From CAZMGG01 sp964565715 (GTDB lineage Bacteria; Planctomycetota; UBA1135; UBA2386), in the NCBI GenBank assembly GCA_964565715.1, contig CAZMGG010000002.1:47836-111835 (forward strand): 64,000 bases of DNA, read 5' to 3'. The notes beneath the pieces are model-generated. The model had not been told where the DNA came from. It saw nothing but the letters and a program-made list of their open reading frames with translations, and ran no database searches. Shown here in pieces: positions 27,186 through 34,431 of the stretch. A program made the position numbers and the translations under genes. Every line of letters starts with the position of its first letter. The first letter of the stretch is position 1.

Positions 27186-27556
27186 TGTCGTGATCGGCCC
27201 GCCGGCCGATCCGGCTTCGACCCACAATCACCCACAGATCACTTGGAGGATCGATGACCGTGGACAATCCACCGGACCAGCGACGCCCTCCACGCGACTA
27301 GCGGCGATCCGCTGGTCGACGCGGAGGGCTCCGGACCGGCCGAGGCCCGTCCTGCGGGACGGCGACCAGCCGGCAACCGTCACCCGAAGCCGGGCGCCGA
27401 ACCACGGACAGCCCCACCGCGGGCGTCGATGAGGCGGGCAGACCCGCAGAACCGGACGCCCGGCTTCGGCACCACCGCCCGGGCGGCTGCGCCCTTCCGC
27501 AGGGATGGAGAGAGGCGGCGCAGGCGTTCGGGCCGGCGGCCTTGAGAGGCCTGCGC
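27186..27556 (+). ncRNA. Strongly structured region upstream of the selenoprotein gene (candidate ncRNA or leader)
   Basis: This stretch has no credible long gene but many perfect inverted repeats. These are: 8 bp at 27192-27199/27204-27211; 8 bp at 27275-27282/27310-27317; 8 bp at 27311-27318/27363-27370 (exclusive with the previous one); 6 bp with a TGCG loop at 27347-27352/27357-27362; 13 bp at 27384-27396/27457-27469 enclosing a 5-bp hairpin at 27434-27447; a 12-bp palindrome at 27475-27486; 5 bp at 27487-27491/27498-27502; and 8 bp at 27518-27525/27549-27556. A short peptide frame with a strong ribosome site lies inside (27254-27301). I do not recognise a known RNA family. High G+C raises the chance of incidental pairing, but the 13-bp helix and the switchable 8-bp pair are unlikely by chance. 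End points are approximate. Confidence 0.45.
27254..27301 (+). CDS. Possible 15-codon leader peptide rich in Pro/Arg
   Basis: ATG with a near-perfect GGAGG ribosome site five bases upstream; it encodes MTVDNPPDQRRPPRD then TAG. Its 3' half covers the first strand of an alternative helix (27275-27282). The peptide contains two Pro-Pro pairs, one as PPD, a sequence known to stall ribosomes when EF-P is limiting. This is the layout of an attenuation leader peptide, but with no comparative data it remains tentative. Confidence 0.35.
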   Translation: MTVDNPPDQRRPPRD

Positions 27557-27563
27557 GGCGGCC

Positions 27564-27569
27564 TACACT
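27564..27569 (+). promoter_or_regulatory. TANNNT -10 box for the selenoprotein gene (leaderless type)
   Basis: TACACT with a 9-nt spacer to the ATG at 27579. It sits in the loop of a 6-bp hairpin formed by GGCGGC and GCCGCC. No Shine-Dalgarno sequence precedes the start. Confidence 0.45.
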
Positions 27570-27578
27570 CGCCGCCCC

Positions 27579-27824
27579 ATGAAGGTGACGATCGAATACT
27601 GCGTCGTTTGAAACTACGAACCGAAGGCGGCCAGTCTGGCCGCCCGCATCCGCAAGGCCAGCCCGGGCGCCCAGGTCGACATCAAGCCCGGCGGCAAGGG
27701 TGACTTCATCGTGGTGGCCGACGGCAAGAAGGTCTGGGACAAGCGCCGCACGCCGGACGACTCCTTCCCCGACGAGGCGACCCTGGTGGGCCAGCTCACC
27801 GGCGGCAAGGCCGCCCGCAAGTAG
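27579..27824 (+). CDS. SelW/Rdx-family selenoprotein with in-frame UGA (selenocysteine)
   Basis: An 81-residue thioredoxin-like protein read through a TGA at 27609-27611. The N-terminus is MKVTIEYCVVU-NYEPKAASL, with the C8-x-x-U11 redox motif exactly where SelW/SelT/SelH-family proteins have CxxU or CxxC. It then follows the family pattern: a helix (residues 15-28), an acidic/Gly beta hairpin (DIKPGGKGDFIVVADGKKVW), and a C-terminal helix after PDDSFPDEATL. Translation stops at TAG 27822-27824. A perfect 8-bp hairpin 14 nt after the UGA fits a bacterial SECIS. Members are small cytosolic redox proteins of unclear substrate. If the TGA were a real stop, the 70 conserved downstream codons would be unexplained. 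Confidence 0.9.
27626..27644 (+). promoter_or_regulatory. Bacterial SECIS-like hairpin in the selenoprotein mRNA
   Basis: Perfect 8-bp stem (GGCGGCCA/TGGCCGCC) with apical loop GTC, inside the coding sequence. The loop begins with G, and 22 nt separate the UGA from it. Bacterial SECIS elements recognised by SelB have a G among the first loop bases and a UGA-to-loop distance of roughly 16-37 nt, so both features fit. Confidence 0.75.
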
Positions 27825-27842
27825 CCTGAGGGCGGCCCGCGG

Positions 27843-28553
27843 TCAGGTCCGCCGGAAGCGCAGGCAGTAGTTCTCGCGCAGGCCGAGCGGGACCTCCTCC
27901 ACCAACCGGAAGCCGAACGACTCGACCTCGGCGATCACCGTCGCCTTGTCGCAGCGGACGTGGTCCAGCAGCCACTGCCGGGTGACGCCGGGGATCCGTT
28001 CGAAGTCGACGATCACCACCTCGCCGTCGGGCCGCAGCGCCCGCCGCAGCGAGCTCATGGTCGAGCGCGGGTACTCGAAGTGGTGGTAGGTGTCGCAGAC
28101 GAAGGCGCGATCGATCGACTCCGCCGGCAGCTCCACCGAGCGGTCCGTGCACAGCACGGCGTGCACCTGGTCCCAGCCCCGCGCAGCCGCCCGTTCGGCC
28201 AGGTGGCGGACGAACTTCGGCGCGATCTCGACGGCGTAGACCCGGCCGGTGGGTCCGACGTCGCGGGCGAAGAAGTCGACGAACAGCCCGGTGCCGGCGC
28301 CGACGTCGGCGACCGCCATGCCGGGCCCGAGCCCGACGGTGCGGGCGATCCGTGCCCGATGGGCGAACACCTCGCGGCTCTCCACCTCGAAGCGCGCCAC
28401 CATGCGATCGACGTCGAGGGCGGGGTCGGTGAAGTCGTCGTTGATGCCGGGCCGGACGCTGGACTCGGGCGGCGCACCCTGACAGGCCACCAGTGCGGCC
28501 AGCAGCGAGAGCGCGATGCGACGGGAAGCCACCACACGGCGAAGGCACACCAT
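27843..28553 (-). CDS. Class I SAM-methyltransferase-fold lipoprotein
   Basis: A 236-residue protein with a lipoprotein signal (lipobox LVAC near residue 25) followed by a complete Rossmann methyltransferase domain: motif I VADVGAGTGLFVDFF, the acidic residue in VYAVEIAP, and the motif IV region AFVCDTYHHFEYP. It resembles ubiE/Methyltransf_11-type enzymes. An exported methyltransferase has no obvious SAM supply, so its location or activity is puzzling. It lies tail-to-tail with the selenoprotein gene (18 bases apart) and head-to-head with senB (93 bases), inside the selenium locus. A role in methylating a selenium compound is only a guess. Confidence 0.8.
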   Translation of the reverse strand: MVCLRRVVASRRIALSLLAALVACQGAPPESSVRPGINDDFTDPALDVDRMVARFEVESREVFAHRARIARTVGLGPGMAVADVGAGTGLFVDFFARDVGPTGRVYAVEIAPKFVRHLAERAAARGWDQVHAVLCTDRSVELPAESIDRAFVCDTYHHFEYPRSTMSSLRRALRPDGEVVIVDFERIPGVTRQWLLDHVRCDKATVIAEVESFGFRLVEEVPLGLRENYCLRFRRT

Positions 28554-28560
28554 CCGGCCC

Positions 28561-28566
28561 AGTCTA
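28561..28566 (-). promoter_or_regulatory. TANNNT -10 box for the methyltransferase lipoprotein (leaderless type)
   Basis: TAGACT on the minus strand with a 7-nt spacer to the ATG at 28553. Confidence 0.5.
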
Positions 28567-28646
28567 GGAGGGCCGGCGCTCGCGGCCATGGAAAGCCCGC
28601 TCGCCCCTGGCGAGGCCCCGGCCCGATGCCCGATCCTGCAGCCGCC

Positions 28647-29600
28647 ATGCCCCCTGCCACGATCGGCATCGTCACGCCGGAAGGCGGTCCGCGCCGCGGC
28701 GGCAATCGCGTGACCGCCCTGCGGTGGAGCCTGCGGCTGCGCGAGCTGGGCCACCGGGCCTGGGTCGATGTGCGCTGGCGGCGGCCGTGCGACGTGCTGG
28801 TGGCGGTGCATGCCACGAAGAGCGCCGCGGCGGCGCGGGCCTTCGCCGGCGCCCATCCGGAACGGCCACTGCTGGTGCTGCTGGCCGGCACCGACGTCTA
28901 TCCGGCGTTCGTCCCGGACCCGGCGACCCTGGCCGCGCTGCGCGCTGCCACCCGCATCCTGGCCCTGCAACCGCTCGCCGGCGAGGTCCTGCCGCCGGAC
29001 CTGCGGCCGCGGGTGCGGGTGATCGTGCAGTCGGCGGCCGCGGTGGCGCCGCGGCCGAAGGTCGCCGACGCGTTCCAGGTGGTCGTGCTCGGCCACCTGC
29101 GGCCGGTGAAGAACCCGCTGCTGGCCGCCGCCGCCACCCGCCGCCTGCCCGCCACGTCGCGGGTCCGGGTGGTGCTCGCCGGCGCCGCCCTCGACCCGGC
29201 GCTGGGCGAAGCCGCCGCCGCCGAGACCCGCGCCAACCCGCGCTTCCGCTGGCTCGGCGAACTGCGCCATCGCGACGCGCTCGCGTTGCTGGCCGGGAGC
29301 CACTGCCTGCTGGTGCCGAGCCACGGCGAGGGCGGCGCCAACGTCCTGTCGGAGGCGATCGCCGCCGGCCTGCCGGTGCTCGCCACCGACGTGCCGGGCA
29401 ACCGTGGCGTGCTCGGCAAAGACCACCCGGGCCTGTTCCCGGTGGACGACGAGGCCGCCCTGGCGGCGCTGTTGGCGCGCACCGGCGAGCCGCCGTTCGT
29501 GGCGGCGCTGCAGGCGCGCACCGACGCGCTGCAGCCCATGGTGCGGCCGGCCCGCGAGCGCGAGGATTGGCGCCGCCTGCTGCAGGAGCTGCTGCCGTGA
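28647..29600 (+). CDS. senB: Selenosugar synthase SenB (TIGR04348-type glycosyltransferase)
   Basis: A 317-residue GT-B enzyme. In selenoneine biosynthesis SenB couples selenophosphate with a UDP-sugar to give a 1-seleno-sugar. The sequence matches the family closely: TIGIVTPEGGPRRGGN at the start, then LVAVHATKSAAAARAF followed by RPLLVLLAGTDVYP near residues 45-90, VVLGHLRPVKNP opening the second lobe, and EGGANVLSEAIAAGLPVLAT for donor binding. An ATG at 28626 would add seven residues. The stop overlaps the senA start (GTGA), the usual senB-senA coupling. Selenophosphate must come from a selenophosphate synthase (SelD or SenC) outside this window. Confidence 0.86.
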   Translation: MPPATIGIVTPEGGPRRGGNRVTALRWSLRLRELGHRAWVDVRWRRPCDVLVAVHATKSAAAARAFAGAHPERPLLVLLAGTDVYPAFVPDPATLAALRAATRILALQPLAGEVLPPDLRPRVRVIVQSAAAVAPRPKVADAFQVVVLGHLRPVKNPLLAAAATRRLPATSRVRVVLAGAALDPALGEAAAAETRANPRFRWLGELRHRDALALLAGSHCLLVPSHGEGGANVLSEAIAAGLPVLATDVPGNRGVLGKDHPGLFPVDDEAALAALLARTGEPPFVAALQARTDALQPMVRPAREREDWRRLLQELLP

Positions 29601-30895
29601 CCGGAACCGACCTTCGCATCGCCGCGGACCTCGAAGAGGCCCTCCACGACGCCCGCCGCTTCACCCTGGCGATGGTCGACGACCTGCGCGGCGAGCAGTG
29701 GATCGGCCCCGAGCTGGAGATCGTCAACCCGCCGCTGTGGGAGATCGGCCACGCCGCCTGGTTCCAGGAGTTCTGGATGCTGCGCCATGCCCGCGGCCGG
29801 CAGCCCCTCATCGAGCACGCCGACACGCGCTACAACTCGGCGCAGGTCGCCCACTGGAGCCGCTGGCGCCTCGTCCTGCCGGATCTCGACCGCACGCGGC
29901 GCTACCTGGCGGAGACCCTGGCGGCGGCCACGGCGGAGCTGCTGGCGACGCCCGCCGACCCGGAGCTGCGCTACTTCGCGCGGCTCGCCCTGTTCCACGA
30001 GGACATGCACGGCGAGGCGCTGCTCTACACGCGGCAGACGCTGGGCTACCCGCCGCCGCGGCTGCCGGTGCCGCCGACGCCGGCACCCGTGGGCGGTGAC
30101 CACGAAGGCGACGTGCTGGTGCCCGGCGGCGAACTGCGACTGGGCGCCACGCCCGGCGGCGACTTCGTCTTCGACAACGAGAAGTGGGCCCACGCGGTGA
30201 CGGTGGCGCCCTTCCGCATCGCCCGCGCGCCGGTCACCGAGGCCGCGTTCGCCGCGTTCGTCGACGACGGCGGCTATCGCCGGCGGGAATGGTGGGACGA
30301 CGCCGGCTGGCGCTGGCGCGAGGCGCACGCCGCCGACGCGCCGGCGTGCTGGCGCCGCGACCGCGGCGGCTGGCTGGTGCGTGAGTTCGACCGCTGGCGG
30401 CCGCTCAGCCCGCACCGGCCGGTGCTGCACGTCAACGCCCACGAGGCCGAGGCCTTCTGCCGCGCCCGCGGCCGGCGCCTGCCCACCGAGGCCGAGTGGG
30501 AGCTGGCCGCCACCGGCCCGCGCGGATGCAGCGCTGGACCGAAGCCGGCCTGGCCCTGGGGCGACGGGCCGCCGACGCCGGCCCGGGCCTGCCTCGACGC
30601 GCGGTCCCTGCACTGCGCCGAGGTCGGCGCGCTGGCCGAGGGCGACAGCCCGTACGGCTGCCGCCAGATGATCGGCAACGTCTGGCAGTGGACGGCCTCG
30701 CCGTTCGCTCCCTATCCGGGCTTCGTCCGCGATCCCTACCAGGAGTACAGCGAACCCTGGTTCGGCTCCCGCCGCGTGCTGCGCGGCGGCTGTTTCGCGA
30801 CGCGGTCGCGCCTGCTGCGCACGACCTGGCGGAACTTCTTCAAGCCGGACCGGCGCGACATCTTCGCCGGCTTCCGCACCGCCGCCGACGCCTGA
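29597..30895 (+). CDS. senA: Selenoneine synthase SenA (EgtB-like C-Se bond-forming iron enzyme)
   Basis: A 432-residue homologue of the ergothioneine sulfoxide synthase EgtB. SenA joins the selenosugar made by SenB to hercynine in an iron- and oxygen-dependent step. An N-terminal DinB-like four-helix domain supplies the iron ligands H52, H134 and H138 (the latter two in LFHEDMHGEAL), matching EgtB numbering almost exactly. A formylglycine-generating-enzyme-like domain follows from about residue 170, with RLPTEAEWELAA, GNVWQWTASPF and RVLRGGCFATRS. Assignment as SenA rather than EgtB rests mainly on the adjacent senB and on the YTRQTLGYPPP segment; EgtB remains the alternative. The start is a GTG within the senB stop. 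Hercynine synthase (EgtD) is not in the window. Confidence 0.83.
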   Translation: MTGTDLRIAADLEEALHDARRFTLAMVDDLRGEQWIGPELEIVNPPLWEIGHAAWFQEFWMLRHARGRQPLIEHADTRYNSAQVAHWSRWRLVLPDLDRTRRYLAETLAAATAELLATPADPELRYFARLALFHEDMHGEALLYTRQTLGYPPPRLPVPPTPAPVGGDHEGDVLVPGGELRLGATPGGDFVFDNEKWAHAVTVAPFRIARAPVTEAAFAAFVDDGGYRRREWWDDAGWRWREAHAADAPACWRRDRGGWLVREFDRWRPLSPHRPVLHVNAHEAEAFCRARGRRLPTEAEWELAATGPRGCSAGPKPAWPWGDGPPTPARACLDARSLHCAEVGALAEGDSPYGCRQMIGNVWQWTASPFAPYPGFVRDPYQEYSEPWFGSRRVLRGGCFATRSRLLRTTWRNFFKPDRRDIFAGFRTAADA

Positions 30896-30911
30896 TGCGC
30901 CGGCCGGCGGC

Positions 30912-33116
30912 TCAGCGCGCCGGGGTCGCGGCCGCGGCGGCCTCGTCGAGCATGCGCTGCAACGCGTTGATCCGCGGGTTGCGCGGGTCGGCGCCGGCCA
31001 CCAGGGCCCGCTGCAGCGCCGCCGCCGCCTCGACCGGGTTGCCGCCGACGATCTCGGCGTAGGCGAGGTTGGCGTGCAGCTCCGGCGGGCTCTGCGGGTC
31101 GGCGACCTTGCGCAGGAGGCTGCGCGCCTCGGCGACCTCGCCGCACAGCAGCATCGCGCCGGCCAGGTTGGACGCCGTGGTCGAGCTGCCGTCCTTCTGG
31201 TGCGCCGCCTGCAGGAAGCGGCGGGCGCCCTGCGGGCTGCCGTCGGCCAGTTCCAGGGCGCCACGGGCGGTGAGCGCCAGCACGTCGTCCGGGGCGATCT
31301 CCAGGGCACGGGCCAGCAGCAGGCGGGCACGACCGCGATTGCCGAGCCGCTCGAGCAGCACGCCGGCGCTGACCAGGGCCTCCAGCCGCCGCGGCTGCAG
31401 GGCAAGGGCCTCGTCGAGCAGCGCCACGGCCTGCCGCAGCTGGCCGTTGTCGATCGCCGCCTGGGCGCGATCCATCAGCCGGGTCGCCAGCCCCTGGCGG
31501 GTGACCGTCAGCCCCTGGTCGTCGGTCTGCGCCGGCGGCAACGGGTCCGGGAAGCGCTGCGCCGGCTCGCGGGCGGCGAACGGCGCGTTCTGCAGGACGC
31601 CGCCGGACCAGTCCTCGGGCCGATCGCCGTCCAGGCCGAGCGAGTTCCAGACGAACGGCCGCCGCAGCGACGCCAGCCGGTGCGCGCCGCGGCGCAGTTC
31701 CTCGTCCATCCATGCCGAATCCAGGATGCGCGGGACCAGCACCAGCATCAGCTCCACCTCCTGGCGGGTCTGCGTGGTGCTGGAGAACAGCGGCCCGATC
31801 CACGGCAGTCCCATCAGGAACGGTACGCCGCTCCGGCTCTCGGTCTTGCGCGTGCTGCGCAGGCCGCCCAGCACGATGGCCTGGCCGTCGGCGACGCGCA
31901 CCACCGAGTTGGTCGTGCGCGAACTGATGATCGGCTGGCTGATCAGCCCGTCGGGGGTCACCGCCGTGCCGGTCTGCTCCGAGATCTGCGGCGCCACCGA
32001 CACCGTGACCATGCCGTCCTCGCCGATCATCGGCGTCACCTGGATCGAGACGCCGGTGTCGACGAACTGCAGGGTGTACTCGGTGCGCGACACGCCGTTC
32101 TCGATCAGCACGTCGCGTTCGACGTAGGGGATCTGGTCGGTGACGCTGATCGTCGCCGCCACGTTGTTCATGGTGGCGACCCGCGGGCTGCTGAGCACGC
32201 GCACCTGGCCTTGGGTCTCGAGGGCGTCGACGAACACGGCCCAGTCGTTGTTGTCGAGCACGCCGAAGTTCAGCGCGCCGCCGGTGGCGGCGGTGGTCTG
32301 GGTCACCACGGCGCCGCCGGGCGCCAGGGCGGTCTTGTTGGTGTGCAGGAGACCGGGCAGCAGCGCCCAGTTGATGCCCAGCCGGTAGTCGTCGTTCAGC
32401 CGCACCTCGAGGATGCGGGCCTCCAGGGACACCTGCGCGTTGCGGCGGCGGACCGTGGTGTCGATCAGCTCGCGCAGGCGCTCGATCGCCGCCGGCGACG
32501 CCTCGACGTGCATGGTGCTGGCTGCCTGGTTGACGATGACGCGGTCGTCGGGACCGACCAGCCGCGGCAGGTTGGTCTCCAGTCCCTGCCAGAAGTCACC
32601 GCCGGAACCGCCCGAGCTGCCGCCGGAGCCGCCCGACGAGCCGCCGCTGGAACCACCGGACGAACCGCCGCCGGAGCCGCCCGACAGGATATCGACGTAG
32701 ATCGTCTGCCGCGCACGATCGCTGACCCGCAGGAACGTGCCGTCCCACTGGTAGCCGAGATCGAGGGTCCGCAGCAGCGCCTCGAAGGTCTCCTCCACCG
32801 TCGACCGCTTGATGTCGAAGGTGATGGTCCGATCGCCCACGGTCGGTTCGACCAGCAGGTTGATGTCGGAATCCTTGAACATCGCCAGCAGCACGTCCTT
32901 GATCGGCGTGTCGCGACCGGCGATGGCCTCGACCGGCCGGCCGTCGCGCGTGCCGACGTGCATGGCCGGCATGCCGACCACCAGCATCGGCTGGTAGACC
33001 GGCGCGCCGACGGCGCTCTCCGAGTCCTTCTGCGGCGCCGACGCCGCCGGTTGCAGCAGGCTGCAGCCCGCGAAGCCGACCACTGCGGCGGCCAGAGTCC
33101 CCTTGATCCAGTGCAT
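30912..33116 (-). CDS. Secretin (GspD/PilQ/MshL-like) with Gly/Ser linker and C-terminal TPR repeats
   Basis: A 734-residue outer-membrane secretin lipoprotein (lipobox FAGC near residue 18). Residues 60-150 form an N0/STN-like domain (IKDVLLAMFKDSDINLLVEP). A roughly 30-residue Gly/Ser linker follows, then an N1-type domain (residues 175-235) and the secretin pore (about 240-490) with VPFLMGLPWIGPLFSS and VELMLVLVPRIL. Residues 575-725 add TPR repeats, an unusual fusion. The ATG is in a TGATG junction with the preceding PilP-like gene. It is the last gene of the secretion operon. Confidence 0.88.
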   Translation of the reverse strand: MHWIKGTLAAAVVGFAGCSLLQPAASAPQKDSESAVGAPVYQPMLVVGMPAMHVGTRDGRPVEAIAGRDTPIKDVLLAMFKDSDINLLVEPTVGDRTITFDIKRSTVEETFEALLRTLDLGYQWDGTFLRVSDRARQTIYVDILSGGSGGGSSGGSSGGSSGGSGGSSGGSGGDFWQGLETNLPRLVGPDDRVIVNQAASTMHVEASPAAIERLRELIDTTVRRRNAQVSLEARILEVRLNDDYRLGINWALLPGLLHTNKTALAPGGAVVTQTTAATGGALNFGVLDNNDWAVFVDALETQGQVRVLSSPRVATMNNVAATISVTDQIPYVERDVLIENGVSRTEYTLQFVDTGVSIQVTPMIGEDGMVTVSVAPQISEQTGTAVTPDGLISQPIISSRTTNSVVRVADGQAIVLGGLRSTRKTESRSGVPFLMGLPWIGPLFSSTTQTRQEVELMLVLVPRILDSAWMDEELRRGAHRLASLRRPFVWNSLGLDGDRPEDWSGGVLQNAPFAAREPAQRFPDPLPPAQTDDQGLTVTRQGLATRLMDRAQAAIDNGQLRQAVALLDEALALQPRRLEALVSAGVLLERLGNRGRARLLLARALEIAPDDVLALTARGALELADGSPQGARRFLQAAHQKDGSSTTASNLAGAMLLCGEVAEARSLLRKVADPQSPPELHANLAYAEIVGGNPVEAAAALQRALVAGADPRNPRINALQRMLDEAAAAATPAR

Positions 33117-33922
33117 CACTTGCGCTCCTGATTCGGAATCTGTGTCTGTGAGGCGGACGGCGGCGCCGCCGTGCCGGTGGCAGCCTGGCCCGCGGTGCTG
33201 CCCGGCGGACACGGTGCTGGGCCCGCGGTGGCGTCGGCGCCGGCCTCGCCGGTCGTCGCCTCCCCGCCGGCCGCGGCCGCACCGCCACCGGCCCCTCCGT
33301 CCTGTTGCTGCTGTTGCTGGGCGGCCTGGGCGGCGGCCTGCCGGCGCGCCAGTTCCGGCGCGAACTCGAGCGGGTAGCCCTTGCCCAGCGGATAGGAGAG
33401 CGTGCGCCCCGCCACCACCAGCCGCACGCCGTCGTTGCCGACCAGCGCCAGCTCACCGCCGCCGACGGCGTCGCCGATGCCGACCACCACGCCGTCGATG
33501 ACCGCCCGCTGCACGGCGCCGCCGCGCAGGACCATGCCGATGGTCAGCTCCGGCGGATCCTGGCCCTCCCACAGGGTCACGGGTCCCGTCGGCGTCGGCC
33601 GCGTCTCGCCGCCGGGCGCGGAGCCCACCGGCGTCGCCTCGGGCTTGCGGAACGAATGCGTCACCGCCGCCCCCGGCTGATAGGAACCGATCGCCTCCAG
33701 CAGGTCACGGGGCCCGGTCGCTGCGGGATCCTGCGGGCCCTGGCTGCCGGCCATCGGGTCCACCGGCCCATCGGCCGGCGGCGGATCCGCCGACGCCGGC
33801 ACCGACGGCGCCGCCGGCCGGCCGAGCCCGACGACGCTCTTCACGGTCCACCCGACGCCGAGCATCAGCACGACGCCGGCGACGGCCAGCTTGACCTTCT
33901 GGTCACCCTTCTTCTTGCTCAC
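33116..33922 (-). CDS. PilP/GspC-like periplasmic linker protein
   Basis: A 268-residue protein with one N-terminal membrane helix (residues 10-30) after MSKKKGDQK, a long Pro/Ala-rich linker, and a small beta domain near residues 145-205 (GGELALVGNDGVRLVVAG) of the kind that contacts secretins. A Gln run and an Ala/Gly/Pro-rich tail follow. Position next to the secretin and after the PilO-like gene supports the role. The start is a GTG overlapping the upstream stop as GTGA. Confidence 0.65.
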   Translation of the reverse strand: MSKKKGDQKVKLAVAGVVLMLGVGWTVKSVVGLGRPAAPSVPASADPPPADGPVDPMAGSQGPQDPAATGPRDLLEAIGSYQPGAAVTHSFRKPEATPVGSAPGGETRPTPTGPVTLWEGQDPPELTIGMVLRGGAVQRAVIDGVVVGIGDAVGGGELALVGNDGVRLVVAGRTLSYPLGKGYPLEFAPELARRQAAAQAAQQQQQQDGGAGGGAAAAGGEATTGEAGADATAGPAPCPPGSTAGQAATGTAAPPSASQTQIPNQERK

Positions 33923-34431
33923 TGGCCGGTCCCCCCGGTGTGGAAGGTCGCCAGCCCCAGTTCGAACGTCACCTCGTCGGCCGAACCGGCGCGCACCTTG
34001 CCGTTCTCGATCAGCAGCAACCGCGGATGCTGCTCGATGGCGGCGAGGAACTCGCACACCTTGGCGGCCGCCGCATGCCCGGCCAGCGCGAAGGTCTGCC
34101 GGCCCGGCTCGTTGGCGGGCAGCGGCCGGATCGTATCCATCACCACGCCGACCGACTCGGCCACGGTGCCGAGCAGGCGCAGCGTGGTCGTCACCTCGGG
34201 CGAGTCGGGCAGCCGCCACTTCGGCCCCTGCGCCACCGCCGGGTCCGGCGCGGCATGCTGCCGCGCCTCCTCGACGGCCACCTTCAGCTCGGCGACGCCC
34301 TGTTGGGCGGCCTCGGCGGCGGCGGCGGCGGCGGCGGCACCGCTGCGCGCCAGCCAGGCCCAGCCCATGGCCGCCACGGCGAACAGCACGGCGCACGGCA
34401 CGATCGCGCGCTTGACCGGATCGAGCTTCAC
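33919..34431 (-). CDS. PilO/GspM-like inner-membrane assembly protein
   Basis: A 170-residue protein: a short cytoplasmic start, one membrane helix (about residues 12-30), an Ala-rich coiled segment and a small alpha/beta domain ending in VTFELGLATFHTGG. The size and plan match PilO/GspM, which pairs with PilN/GspL. It starts with a GTG inside the stop of the GspL-like gene (GTGA) and ends within the start of the PilP-like gene. Confidence 0.7.
   Translation of the reverse strand: MKLDPVKRAIVPCAVLFAVAAMGWAWLARSGAAAAAAAAEAAQQGVAELKVAVEEARQHAAPDPAVAQGPKWRLPDSPEVTTTLRLLGTVAESVGVVMDTIRPLPANEPGRQTFALAGHAAAAKVCEFLAAIEQHPRLLLIENGKVRAGSADEVTFELGLATFHTGGTGQ

Noticed and set aside
27186..27556. RNase P RNA, tmRNA, SRP RNA or tRNA-Sec
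   Set aside because: A CAGAACC...CGGCTT stretch recalls the RNase P 3' end, but the universal GAGGAAAGTCC segment is missing and the distances are wrong. No SRP tetraloop region, tmRNA tag or T-arm with TTCGA at a correct place was found.
27609..27611. TGA as a genuine stop, making the SelW-like gene a pseudogene
   Set aside because: The stop falls exactly at the CxxU position, the frame after it keeps the domain pattern, and a SECIS-like hairpin follows.
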